From Plut-88900 sp963668115 (GTDB taxonomy: Bacteria; Chloroflexota; Dehalococcoidia; Plut-88900), in NCBI GenBank assembly GCA_963668115.1, contig OY764147.1:496001-560000 (forward strand): a stretch of 64,000 nucleotides of DNA, in the 5' to 3' direction. Within the stretch, counting starts at the first letter, position 1; every line of letters begins with the position of its first letter. Positions 52,981 to 61,084 of this stretch are shown here, piece by piece. A program made the translations under genes and the position numbers. Below the pieces are notes generated by a model. That model was given only the letters and a program-made list of their open reading frames with translations. It made no database searches and was not told the DNA's origin.

Positions 52981-53241
52981 TTGGAATACGAATGGGACGA
53001 GGCCAAGCGACTAGCTAACCTCAAAAAACACAAGGTTGATTTCTATGCCGTCTACGACTTTGAGTGGAGTACGGCGTTCATCAAACCGAGCTCAGGCCAT
53101 ATCGAGCCTAGATTGGTCGCCTTGGGATATTGGAAAGAACGCCTCTACCAGGTGGTATACGTCATCCGGGTAAAGAAAAGGCGCATCATAAGTTTTCGTA
53201 TTGCTAATCCCAGGGAGCGCAGAGAATATGCTGAGCAGTGA
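52981..53241 (+). CDS. BrnT-like toxin
   Basis: An 86-residue BrnT-family ribonuclease toxin: YEWDEAKRLANLKKHKVDF at the start, LGYWKERLYQVVYVIRVKKRRIISFRIANPRERREY at the end. The starts W-D-x-x-K-x3-N-x3-H and the C-terminal R-x-I-S-x-R-x-A are typical. It likely inhibits translation. TTG 52981 is the start. It overlaps the BrnA-like gene by 14 bp. Confidence 0.88.
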   Translation: MEYEWDEAKRLANLKKHKVDFYAVYDFEWSTAFIKPSSGHIEPRLVALGYWKERLYQVVYVIRVKKRRIISFRIANPRERREYAEQ

Positions 53242-53563
53242 ACGAAAGAATGCAATATCGGCACCAAGTCAAGTTGGAATCGACAAGGAGCTAGTGGAAA
53301 AACTGGCCGCGTTGGAAATGGACTTTGAAGAGGTGGAAGCGTTGTATGGCGAGGAAATGGCCATTGAAGTCGGCATTGCCCGGGACCCGGACTGCCCCGA
53401 GTTGACAGCCGAAGAGATCGCACAGATGCGGCCTGCGATTGAGGTTGATCCAGATTTAGTGATGGCATACCAGCGCGGCGAGATGAGAATCCGACCGGAC
53501 CTATTGGCGAAAAGAGACAATGGACGAATGGAAGCCGGACAGCCAACAGGAGGTGAGGCATGA
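53228..53563 (+). CDS. BrnA-like antitoxin
   Basis: About 111 residues from ATG 53228. DPDCPELTAEEIAQMRPA and the C-terminal acidic pattern match antitoxins paired with BrnT. It presumably binds and neutralises the toxin encoded just upstream. An upstream in-frame start at 53201 lies inside brnT. Its stop overlaps the next gene (BNR-repeat protein) by 4 bp (ATGA), an unexpected coupling. Confidence 0.75.
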   Translation: MLSSERKNAISAPSQVGIDKELVEKLAALEMDFEEVEALYGEEMAIEVGIARDPDCPELTAEEIAQMRPAIEVDPDLVMAYQRGEMRIRPDLLAKRDNGRMEAGQPTGGEA

Positions 53564-54543
53564 CTAAGAAGCTGCTAGTTGGCACTGAAACAGGCTTGTT
53601 GGTCCTGGAGAAGCACAACGGCTCCTGGATTAAAGCCGCCGAGTCCCTGGAGGGGAAGTGGGTGCAGAAACTGGAAATAGATGACTCTGGGAGGCTGTAT
53701 GCGGGGATTACGCATGACGGGGTGTACTGGGCCGACTCCGCGTCGGGCTCTTGGACCCAGGGCCTGGAGGGGGACATAAGGGGTTTGGGTGTATCTCCCC
53801 ATCAATTGGGAACAGTGTTCGCGGGGACGGAGCCTGCGGCAGTGTTCAGGAGCCGGGACGGGGGAGAAAGCTGGCTCGAAATGGAGGCGGTGAAGGAACT
53901 GCCCAACTACTCGACTTGGTCGTTCCCTGCCCCTCCCTTCATTTCCCATGTACGGACCTTCGACTTTGCGCCCAATGAGCCGGACACGGTGTATGCGGGT
54001 GTGGAGGTCGGGGGATTGATCCGAAGTAGCGACGGCGGAGAGACGTGGGAACACTACGGGGAGGGCATATACGAAGACATCCACTATCTGCTATCCCACC
54101 CCAGCGATTCTAAAGTCATGTACTCGACCACCGGCGACGGGTTCTACCGCTCGATGGACGGGGCCCGGAACTGGGAACACATACAAGAAGGCATGGAGAA
54201 CCCCTACACCCACCCCATCATCTTCGACGGCCGGGACCCGAGTGTGCTGTACATTGGGTCGGCGATAGACAACCCGAGCACCTTCGGGCGGCCGGAGGGT
54301 GCAGCGGCGAGGATTTACAGGAGCCGTGATGCGGGTTCGACGTGGGAGAGGCTCGGGAACGGATTGCCGGACAGGCTGCACGGGATGGTGAGGGGTCTGG
54401 CGTCGGACCCCCAGGTGTCGGGCGGGCTGTATGCAGGGACGACGGATGGTGAACTGTTCGCCAGCGAGGACGGGGGAGACAGCTGGGAGTTGATCGCAGA
54501 CGGGCTTCCGGCAGTGTGGGTAATCAGGGCGCCCTTTAACTGA
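53560..54543 (+). CDS. BNR/sialidase-like beta-propeller protein
   Basis: A 327-residue repeat protein. Asp-box-like motifs recur: SRDGGESWLEM, SSDGGETWEHYG, SRDAGSTWERLG and SEDGGDSWELI, spaced about 45-90 residues, as in sortilin/Vps10- and photosynthesis-stability-factor-like propellers. No signal peptide is evident at the start (MTKKLLVGTETGLLVLEK). Substrate and role are unknown; similar proteins are often called exo-alpha-sialidases on the basis of these repeats alone. It is followed 47 bp later by the thioredoxin/NHL gene. Confidence 0.85.
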   Translation: MTKKLLVGTETGLLVLEKHNGSWIKAAESLEGKWVQKLEIDDSGRLYAGITHDGVYWADSASGSWTQGLEGDIRGLGVSPHQLGTVFAGTEPAAVFRSRDGGESWLEMEAVKELPNYSTWSFPAPPFISHVRTFDFAPNEPDTVYAGVEVGGLIRSSDGGETWEHYGEGIYEDIHYLLSHPSDSKVMYSTTGDGFYRSMDGARNWEHIQEGMENPYTHPIIFDGRDPSVLYIGSAIDNPSTFGRPEGAAARIYRSRDAGSTWERLGNGLPDRLHGMVRGLASDPQVSGGLYAGTTDGELFASEDGGDSWELIADGLPAVWVIRAPFN

Positions 54544-54590
54544 GCTAAAGATTCAGAGGATACGTTCGGAAAGTTGAGGAGTAAGCCGAA

Positions 54591-56072
54591 ATGGCACAAC
54601 AGGCACTGGTAGGCAGCATAAGGGCCCCCGACTTCCCCAGGGACATCGACTGGCTGAACGTCGGGCGTCCTTTGAGCATGGAGGACTTAAAGGGCAAGGT
54701 AGTCATCCTGGACTTCTGGACTTACTGCTGAGTCAACTGCATGCACGTATTTCCGCAGTTGCGGAAACTGGAAGAGAAATACCGGGACGAGCTGGTGGTG
54801 GTCGGGGTGCATTCGGCGAAGTTCACCACCGAGAAGGAAACGGCGAACATCGAGAAGGCCATAAGGCGATTCGAGCTTGAACACCCGGTGGTCAACGACA
54901 AGGACTTCCGGGTGTGGAGCCAGTACTCTGCACGGGCTTGGCCGACCCTCTACGTGATCGACCCCGAGGGCAACATCCTCGGGCGGCATGAGGGCGAGAT
55001 AACCTTTGGGGCCTTCGACAGAGTTATCGGGGACATGATCACCGAATTCGAGGCCCGGGGTACTCTGGACCGGACGCCTATTCCCGGTCTCTACGAACAC
55101 AAGGAAGAAGGGGGCATCCTCTCCTTCCCCAGCAAGATTATCGCGGATGAAGTTGGGTCTCGCCTTTTCGTCTCGGACTCCAATCACAACCGGGTGCTGT
55201 CCGTCTCTATGGACGGACAGATCCTGGATGTCATCGGAGGAGAGGAATCCGGGCTGGCGGATGGCAGTTTTGCAGACGCAAAGTTCAACCATCCGCATGG
55301 GCTGGCTCTTTCGGGAGACAACCTATATGTCGCGGATACGGAGAACCACTGCATCCGACGCATAAACTTGCAGAGCCGAACTGTCGAGACGATAGCCGGC
55401 ACGGGAGAGCAGGCGCGGATGTTTCATGACGGAGGAGTCGGGGAAGTCGCCCTGAATTCGCCCTGGGATCTGACCTGCCAGAATGGGATGCTCTACGTCG
55501 CCATGGCCGGTTTCCATCAGCTTTGGGTGATGCACCTGGAGTCCGGGTACGTGGGGCCGTTTGCGGGGAGCGGACGGGAGGGGATACGGGACGGTTCCTT
55601 GCGCAACTCCATGCTGGCCCAGCCGACGGGAATCGACACGGACGGCGATACGATCTACTTCGCGGACAGCGAGACCAGCGCGGTGCGCACGGCGACGAGA
55701 GGGGAGTCGGGGCAGGTGAGCACACTGGTGGGAATGGGCCTGTTCGACTTCGGAGACAGGGACGGAGTCGGGGACCGGGCGCTTTTGCAGCACGTGCAGG
55801 GAATTTGCTGGCATGAGGGCATGCTCTACGTCACGGACACCTACAACAACAAGGTTAAACGGATCGACCCCCTGACCCGAGCAGTTGTCAGCTTTACGGG
55901 GTTGGGGGACACGGGATTCGAGGACGGCCTGGCCAGGGATGCCCTGTTCTATGAACCCGAGGGCCTCGCGATAGCCGACGGCAAGATGTACATCGCCGAC
56001 ACCAACAACCACGCCATCAGGGTTGCGGCCCTGTCCACGGGCACGGTGTCGACCCTAGAAATTAAAGACTAG
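54591..56072 (+). CDS. Thioredoxin-like NHL-repeat protein with in-frame TGA, probable selenoprotein
   Basis: Reading through TGA 54729-54731 gives 493 residues. An N-terminal thioredoxin-like domain (FPRDIDWLNVGRPLSMEDL, then VILDFWTYC-[TGA]-VNCMHVFPQLRKLE) is followed by several NHL repeats (about 170-493). Repeat signatures include FVSDSNHNRVLSVSMDG, YVADTENHCIRRINL, and YIADTNNHAIRVAAL. Relatives, including NHLRC2, have WTYCCINCMH. The TGA sits at residue 47 in the first Cys of the CxxC motif (Sec-V-N-C), the nucleophilic position. An 8-bp hairpin (54750-54767) with GU at its apex lies 27 nt past the TGA. The start ATG 54591 precedes the first open segment that ends in the TGA. It probably reduces disulfides or peroxides. 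Confidence 0.87.
54750..54767 (+). promoter_or_regulatory. SECIS-like hairpin after the thioredoxin TGA
   Basis: Perfect 8-bp stem (TTTCCGCA with TGCGGAAA) closing on GT; the effective loop is AGUU. Apex 27 nt past the TGA. A competing 7-bp pairing, CAACTGC with GCAGTTG, also exists. Confidence 0.65.
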
Positions 56073-56228
56073 GATTCGGTAACCTTGGAGAATGTCTACG
56101 ACTCAGAGGAAATGCTTCATTAAAGAGAAATCAAACGAAATGCCGAAAGAGTTTCTGGGATACCAGCGATGGTTTCAGTCCTGGTGGTGTCACTGAAAAA
56201 ATGAACTGCGAGGTACTGGGTAGCCAAG

Positions 56229-56540
56229 ATGGACAGTGAACTAAAGCCAATTTTTAGTCAAATAGCGAAGGACCTTACAGAACTCTCTGAGGCAAATAAT
56301 CATAATGTTGAAGTGATGGCAGAACATGGAGAGGCCATTTCCTCAATCGTTGAGATGGTTAATCGCCATGAAGATGTTTTAGGGCAGGTTGTCGAAAAAG
56401 TTAATAACCATAACGAGTTAATAGGCGATTTTATTAATATGATGAAAGGAATACATGAGAGTCAACAGACTACTAATGACTTACTAGAGAGCATGCACAA
56501 TAGAATAAACGCGATCGACGACTACCTTTCAAGTGCATAG
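56229..56540 (+). CDS. Small coiled-coil protein, unknown function
   Basis: A 103-residue protein with heptad-like repetition: LTELSEANNHNVEVMAEHG, then SIVEMVNRHEDVLGQVVEKV and similar segments, and a C-terminal SMHNRINAIDDYLSSA. It looks like one or two long helices that form a coiled coil. No family is recognised. Base composition is AT-richer than its neighbours, pointing to transfer, although codon usage is that of a real gene. It has about 150 bp of non-coding DNA on the left side and no clear operon partner. Confidence 0.6.
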   Translation: MDSELKPIFSQIAKDLTELSEANNHNVEVMAEHGEAISSIVEMVNRHEDVLGQVVEKVNNHNELIGDFINMMKGIHESQQTTNDLLESMHNRINAIDDYLSSA

Positions 56541-56661
56541 ACTCATGGATATGTTAAGGCTACGGGCTGTGGATACCGATGTTAGTAGTTTAGGATGAGA
56601 CAGAACTACCTAGAATCGATCAGGAAACCGCGGGTCTATTGACCCGCCGAAGGAGGAGCCA

Positions 56662-57939
56662 ATGGCGGCCAAGACTAGAAAGCTGGGGAGGGGCGTGAGC
56701 ATCATAGGCGGAGGCATGTCCAAGTTCGGGGCCTTTGCCGACAAGACGACCCGAGACCTCTTCGGGGAGGCCTACTCGGAGGCCGTTGGTTCCGTGAGCA
56801 AGGGCCTGGACCCCGAGGCAATAGAGGCATTGTACGTGGGCAACTTCTCGGCGGACCTTTTCGAGAGGCAAGGGCACCTGGGCCACCTGATGGCTGACTG
56901 GGTCGGGCTGGCTCCGAGACCCGCGACCCGGGTGGAGGGGGCCTGTGCGAGCAGTGGACTGGCTTTTCGTGAGGGGATCATGGCCGTTGCGTCGGGGATG
57001 TATGACATGGTGCTGGTCGGGGGTGTGGAGAAGATGACCTCTCTCGCCACCGAGGAGGTGCAGGACGCCCTGGCCGCCGCCAGCGACGTGCCTATGGAGC
57101 TGGACCAGGCGCAGTTCACCTTTCCGGGCCTGTACGCGGCGATGGGGTCGGCGTACTTGGACAGGCACGGAGCGACGCGTGAGCACATGATGCACGTGGC
57201 AATTAAGAACCACCGAAACGGCGCCCTCAACCCGAAAGCACAGTTCAACGTGTCGATAGCCGACTTCATGGAGCGGCGCAAGGCCAGCGCGGCCAAGCGA
57301 GGCAAGCCCGTTCCCGAGTGGGAAGACGAGTTCGACTTCCTGAACGACGCCCGGGCCAACCCCCAGGTGGCGTGGCCCCTTCACCTTTTCGACTGCTCCC
57401 CGGTTACCGACGGTGCCAGCTGCATAATACTGGCCGCGGAGGACGTGGCTCGGGAGTACACGGATGACGTGGTGAATGTGGTGGCGAGCGCCCAGGCCAG
57501 CGCAGGCCCAATCGCAACCTGGGCCGGGGACATAACTTCGATACCGTCGGCGAGGATTGCTGCGCATCAGGCGTACGAGATGGCGGGCATAAAGCCAAGC
57601 GACCTGGATATGGCGGAAGTGCACGACTGCTTCACCATCGCGGAGATCATAGGAATTGAAGACCTAGGGTTGTTCGAGCCGGGCAAAGGCGCATTCGCCG
57701 CGGCGGAGGGCCAGACCTCAAGGGAAGCTCCGGTCTCGGTGAATGTGTCGGGCGGGCTGAAGTCCAAGGGGCACCCAGTCGGGGCTACGGGGACAGGGCA
57801 GATACTGGAGGTCTGGACGCAGCTCACGGAGCGGGCCGGAGAGAGGCAGCTGAAGGACAAGGACCTGAGCCTGGGCCTGACGCATAACGTCGGGGGGACG
57901 GGCGGGACCTGTGCTATCCACATCCTGGAGCGGAGGTAG
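56662..57939 (+). CDS. SCP2/lipid-transfer-type thiolase
   Basis: A 425-residue thiolase of the SCP-2 type. The nucleophilic Cys lies in GACASSGLAFREGI, and active-site histidines in EVHDCFTIAEI and SKGHPVGATG. The C-terminal HNVGGTGGTCAIHIL carries the second Cys. It may cleave or form beta-ketoacyl-CoA or a related thioester. It is preceded by AAGGAGGAG and followed by a DUF35 gene, the usual partner, so the two form a small acyl-CoA-processing unit. The substrate is unknown. Confidence 0.92.
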   Translation: MAAKTRKLGRGVSIIGGGMSKFGAFADKTTRDLFGEAYSEAVGSVSKGLDPEAIEALYVGNFSADLFERQGHLGHLMADWVGLAPRPATRVEGACASSGLAFREGIMAVASGMYDMVLVGGVEKMTSLATEEVQDALAAASDVPMELDQAQFTFPGLYAAMGSAYLDRHGATREHMMHVAIKNHRNGALNPKAQFNVSIADFMERRKASAAKRGKPVPEWEDEFDFLNDARANPQVAWPLHLFDCSPVTDGASCIILAAEDVAREYTDDVVNVVASAQASAGPIATWAGDITSIPSARIAAHQAYEMAGIKPSDLDMAEVHDCFTIAEIIGIEDLGLFEPGKGAFAAAEGQTSREAPVSVNVSGGLKSKGHPVGATGTGQILEVWTQLTERAGERQLKDKDLSLGLTHNVGGTGGTCAIHILERR

Positions 57940-57943
57940 GGTC

Positions 57944-58360
57944 ATGGAGCAGACCGACTTCACGATTTCCACCTACAAGCAGAACATTTCGGAAGGAAAG
58001 CTGGTAGCCGGCCGGTGCGAAAAGTGTGACGTCCTGTATCTCCCCCCGAGGCCCGTTTGCCCGCAGTGCCACGGCACCGACATGGGCTGGCAGGAGTTGA
58101 GTGGCAAGGGGAAGGTGGTCGGGTATACGTCTATCACCATCGTCCCGACGGGCATGGCTGCAAAGGGATACGGGAGGGACAAACCGTACTGGTCGGCGGT
58201 TGTCCAGACGGAAGAAGGGCCCGGCATCACGGCGATGCTGGAGGGCGTCGACGCTTCGGACCCGAGCGCGGTGTCTGTCGGAATGCCTGTAGTCGCCGGG
58301 TTCAACCAGGAAGGGGAAGGCGAGGATGCCAGCGTGAGCCTGGTCTTCCGGCCCGCCTGA
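57944..58360 (+). CDS. DUF35 / OB-fold acyl-CoA-associated protein
   Basis: About 138 residues. An N-terminal zinc-ribbon (CEKCDVLYLPPRPVCPQC) is followed by an OB fold with GKGKVVGYTSITIVP. DUF35 proteins accompany SCP2-type thiolases or HMG-CoA synthases and probably link two enzymes in a complex, channelling CoA intermediates. The ATG 57944 follows GGAGG and begins 4 bp after the thiolase stop. A terminator follows at 58407-58435. Confidence 0.9.
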   Translation: MEQTDFTISTYKQNISEGKLVAGRCEKCDVLYLPPRPVCPQCHGTDMGWQELSGKGKVVGYTSITIVPTGMAAKGYGRDKPYWSAVVQTEEGPGITAMLEGVDASDPSAVSVGMPVVAGFNQEGEGEDASVSLVFRPA

Positions 58361-58406
58361 GGAAGTTCTTAACTAGACATAAGCAAGCATAAATTTGACC
58401 ACAGTG

Positions 58407-58435
58407 GAGGCGCTCGCTGCACAGGCGAGCGCCTC
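58407..58435 (+). terminator. Intrinsic terminator after DUF35 gene
   Basis: 11-bp stem (GAGGCGCTCGC with GCGAGCGCCTC), 7-nt loop, followed by GTCTT. The T-run is short. Confidence 0.7.
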
Positions 58436-58465
58436 GTCTTGTGAGGGAGACTGTCGGAGACATAG

Positions 58466-59740
58466 ATGAGTGAAGGAAGCAGGAAGACAAGCCTGCCTTT
58501 GAGGGAGGTGGGGGAGAGGAAGCTGGAGGACTACGCGGAGGTGGCGGGGCGGGGAGCGGTGGAAGAGATACGCGAGCTGGCCTCGGGGCTAAAGGATAAG
58601 ACGGTCCTGCACCTGAACTCCTCGGCGAGCGGCGGGGGTGTCGCGGATATTTTCGAGGCGCTGATACCGCTCTTGAACGACGTGGGTGTCGAGGCGGAGT
58701 GGCGGACAATCAGGGGTGAAGTGCCGTTTTTCGACGTGACCAAGAGCATGCACAACAGCTTACAGGGGAAACGAGTTGAATGGACGGCGGAGATGTGGGA
58801 TACGTGGCTGGAATACAACCGGAGTAATGCGCACGAGATATTCACCGACTACGACATTATCTTCGTACATGATCCGCAACCGGCGCCACTTCTGCACTTC
58901 GTGGATGGTCGATCCGGCGAGGCAACCAAGTGGATATGGCGATGCCACATAGACCTCACTGACGCCCAACCCGACGTCTGGGCCAATTTGCAGAAGTACA
59001 TCAACCTGTATGACGCGGCCGAGTTCAGCATGGAGGGGTTCATCATCAATGGATACCAGGGTCCTACCCCTTGGGTGTCGGCGCCGGGCATAGACCCGTT
59101 GGACGAGAAGAATGTGCCCCTGAGCATGGATGAGGCGGCTCGGGTATTGGGGCGGTTTGGGGTGGACGGGGAGAGGCCCGTAATGGCGCAGGTATCGAGG
59201 TTTGACCCGTGGAAGGACCCGTTGGGCGTAGTTGACGCGTACCGGATGGTCAAGGAGCAGGTGCCGGAAATCCAGCTAATCATGATCGGCCCGACCGCCG
59301 CGGATGACCCCGAGGGCCTGGGTTACTTCGAAAAGACCGCTCGACGGGCGGGTGAAGACCCAGATGTACACCTGATTACGAATTTCAAGGGGATGACAGA
59401 CCTGGAGGTGAATGCAGTTCAAACCATCGCTAGCGTGATGGTGCAGAAATCAAGCAGGGAAGGGTTTGGGCTGAGCGCCACCGGGTCGCTGTGGCATGGG
59501 AAGCCGGTGATAGCGGGTCGGGCCGGGGGGCTGACGCTCCAGGTCCTGGACGGGGAGACGGGATTCCTGGTCGATTCGACGGAGGAGTGTGCGGAGAGGG
59601 CGTTATTGCTATTACGGAATCCCGGACTGGCAGAGGAGATGGGATGCAGGGCCCGGGAGCACGTCAGGGAGAATTTCCTGATAACCCGCGTGCTCAGGGA
59701 TAATCTTCTGCTGTACAGAAGGGTGATGGGCTTCGACTAA
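58466..59740 (+). CDS. TreT-like trehalose synthase / GT4 glycosyltransferase
   Basis: A 424-residue GT-B glycosyltransferase of family GT4. VLHLNSSASGGGVADIFEALI and IFVHDPQPAPLL are in the N-terminal half. PGIDPLDEKN, QVSRFDPWKDPLGVVDAYR and KSSREGFGLSATGSLWHGKPV (E-x7-E-type) are in the C-terminal half. These match trehalose glycosyltransferring synthases (TreT), which join NDP-glucose to glucose to make trehalose, an osmolyte. A related sugar transfer cannot be excluded. It is followed 27 bp later by the PLP enzyme. Confidence 0.85.
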   Translation: MSEGSRKTSLPLREVGERKLEDYAEVAGRGAVEEIRELASGLKDKTVLHLNSSASGGGVADIFEALIPLLNDVGVEAEWRTIRGEVPFFDVTKSMHNSLQGKRVEWTAEMWDTWLEYNRSNAHEIFTDYDIIFVHDPQPAPLLHFVDGRSGEATKWIWRCHIDLTDAQPDVWANLQKYINLYDAAEFSMEGFIINGYQGPTPWVSAPGIDPLDEKNVPLSMDEAARVLGRFGVDGERPVMAQVSRFDPWKDPLGVVDAYRMVKEQVPEIQLIMIGPTAADDPEGLGYFEKTARRAGEDPDVHLITNFKGMTDLEVNAVQTIASVMVQKSSREGFGLSATGSLWHGKPVIAGRAGGLTLQVLDGETGFLVDSTEECAERALLLLRNPGLAEEMGCRAREHVRENFLITRVLRDNLLLYRRVMGFD

Positions 59741-59767
59741 GGGACGAGTCGCGAGAGGGAGTTTCGA

Positions 59768-60952
59768 GTGAACCCAGGAAAGCGGTCGGTGGAGTCCATT
59801 TGCGCGTCGGCGGGGAGGGACGTGGACTCGACGACGAAGCCCCTGATGGCGCCCATCTACCAGGGCTCGGTGTTTGAGGTCGAGAGCCTGGAGAAGCTGG
59901 ACGACATCTACGCAGGCCGGGAGGACGGGTTCATCTACACCCGGGACGGTAACCCGAATGTCGAAATTCTTGAGGGTATCGTGGCTGAACTGGAAAATGC
60001 GGATGATGCCGTGGCCTTCGCGTCGGGGATGGGGGCCATCGGGAACACTCTGCTCTCGATGGTCGAGGCGGGGGACACGGTGCTGGCTGGTGACGTGCTG
60101 TACGGTGGGACGAACCTGCTCCTGAGGAAGCATTTGTCGAAGTTCGGGGTGGGGGTGGAGTTCGTGGACGTGACTGACCTCGGGCTTGTGGAGAAGGCCT
60201 TGGAGTCGAGGCCCGAGGTGATGCTGGTGGAGTCGATAACCAACCCCCTGCTCCGGGTCACGGACATTGAAGGGATATCGAGGCGGGCTTCTGCAAAGGG
60301 AACTCGACCCGTGGTGGACAACACACTGGCGACACCCTTGCTGATGCGGCCCCTGGACCTGGGCGCCGACGTGACCATACACAGCGCTACGAAGCTGCTG
60401 GGTGGACATTCCGACGTGATGGGCGGGGTGGGGGCGGGTCGATTCGAGGCCATGGCGGCGGTGCGCGAGTCGAACCGCGTGTGGGGAAGCACCCTGGACC
60501 CATTTGCAGCGTGGCTCATCGTCAGGGGAATACGGACATTGCCGCTGCGCGTGGCCCGGGTCTGCGAAAACGCCATACGTGTCGCCGAGTTTCTGTCCGA
60601 GAATAGGGCGGTTGTGGCAGTGCATTACCCGGGTCTGCCAAGCCACCCGGAGCACGAGCTGGCGAAGTCGACGCTGGCGGGCGGATTCGGGGGCATGGTG
60701 TCGTTTGAGGTGAGGGGTGGGGAGGAGGGAGCCTCGAAGTTCGTACGTTCGCTGGAGATGATCAGGTTTGCGGCCAGCTTGGGGGAGACCTGCACTACGG
60801 TGTCGCACCCGGCGAAGACCTCGCACAGGGCGTTGTCGGAGGGGGAGCGGGAGGAGGTGGGGATTTACGGGGGGCTAATACGGATGTCTTGCGGGATAGA
60901 GTCGGGGGAGGACATCGAGAGGGACCTGGGGCAGGCGCTGTCGAAGCTGTAG
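59768..60952 (+). CDS. Cys/Met-metabolism PLP-dependent enzyme
   Basis: A 394-residue enzyme of the cystathionine gamma-synthase/gamma-lyase family. The PLP lysine lies in HSATKLLGGHSDVMGG near residue 205. FIYTRDGNPNVEILE-type and FASGMGAIGNTLL are present near the start, and PVVDNTLATPLLMRPL near 180. Which reaction (cystathionine synthesis, cleavage, methionine lyase or O-acetylhomoserine sulfhydrylase) is not clear. The start is GTG 59768; its stop ends 1 bp before the encoded tRNA CCA on the other strand. Confidence 0.9.
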   Translation: MNPGKRSVESICASAGRDVDSTTKPLMAPIYQGSVFEVESLEKLDDIYAGREDGFIYTRDGNPNVEILEGIVAELENADDAVAFASGMGAIGNTLLSMVEAGDTVLAGDVLYGGTNLLLRKHLSKFGVGVEFVDVTDLGLVEKALESRPEVMLVESITNPLLRVTDIEGISRRASAKGTRPVVDNTLATPLLMRPLDLGADVTIHSATKLLGGHSDVMGGVGAGRFEAMAAVRESNRVWGSTLDPFAAWLIVRGIRTLPLRVARVCENAIRVAEFLSENRAVVAVHYPGLPSHPEHELAKSTLAGGFGGMVSFEVRGGEEGASKFVRSLEMIRFAASLGETCTTVSHPAKTSHRALSEGEREEVGIYGGLIRMSCGIESGEDIERDLGQALSKL

Positions 60953-60953
60953 G

Positions 60954-61028
60954 TGGAGCGGGAGACGGGACTCGAACCCGCGACAACCTGCTTGGAAGGC
61001 AGGGGCTCTACCACTGAGCTACTCCCGC
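60954..61028 (-). tRNA. tRNA-Gly(TCC)
   Basis: 75-nt cloverleaf on the minus strand with acceptor stem GCGGGAG/CTCCCGC, D-loop AGCTCAGTGGTAGAGC, anticodon loop CTTCCAA (anticodon TCC), T-arm GCGGGTTCGAGTCCCGT and encoded CCA. It reads GGA and GGG codons. Confidence 0.95.
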
Positions 61029-61084
61029 AACGTGGAGATATTAGAAGGGGTCAGGGGATGGGGTCAAGGGAAGGCCATGGTGGG

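Noticed and set aside
51620..54731. TGA recoded genome-wide (a different genetic code)
   Set aside because: Many genes here, for example purQ, sufC and dnaD, end in a TGA exactly at their family length, so TGA works as a stop; only two are read through.
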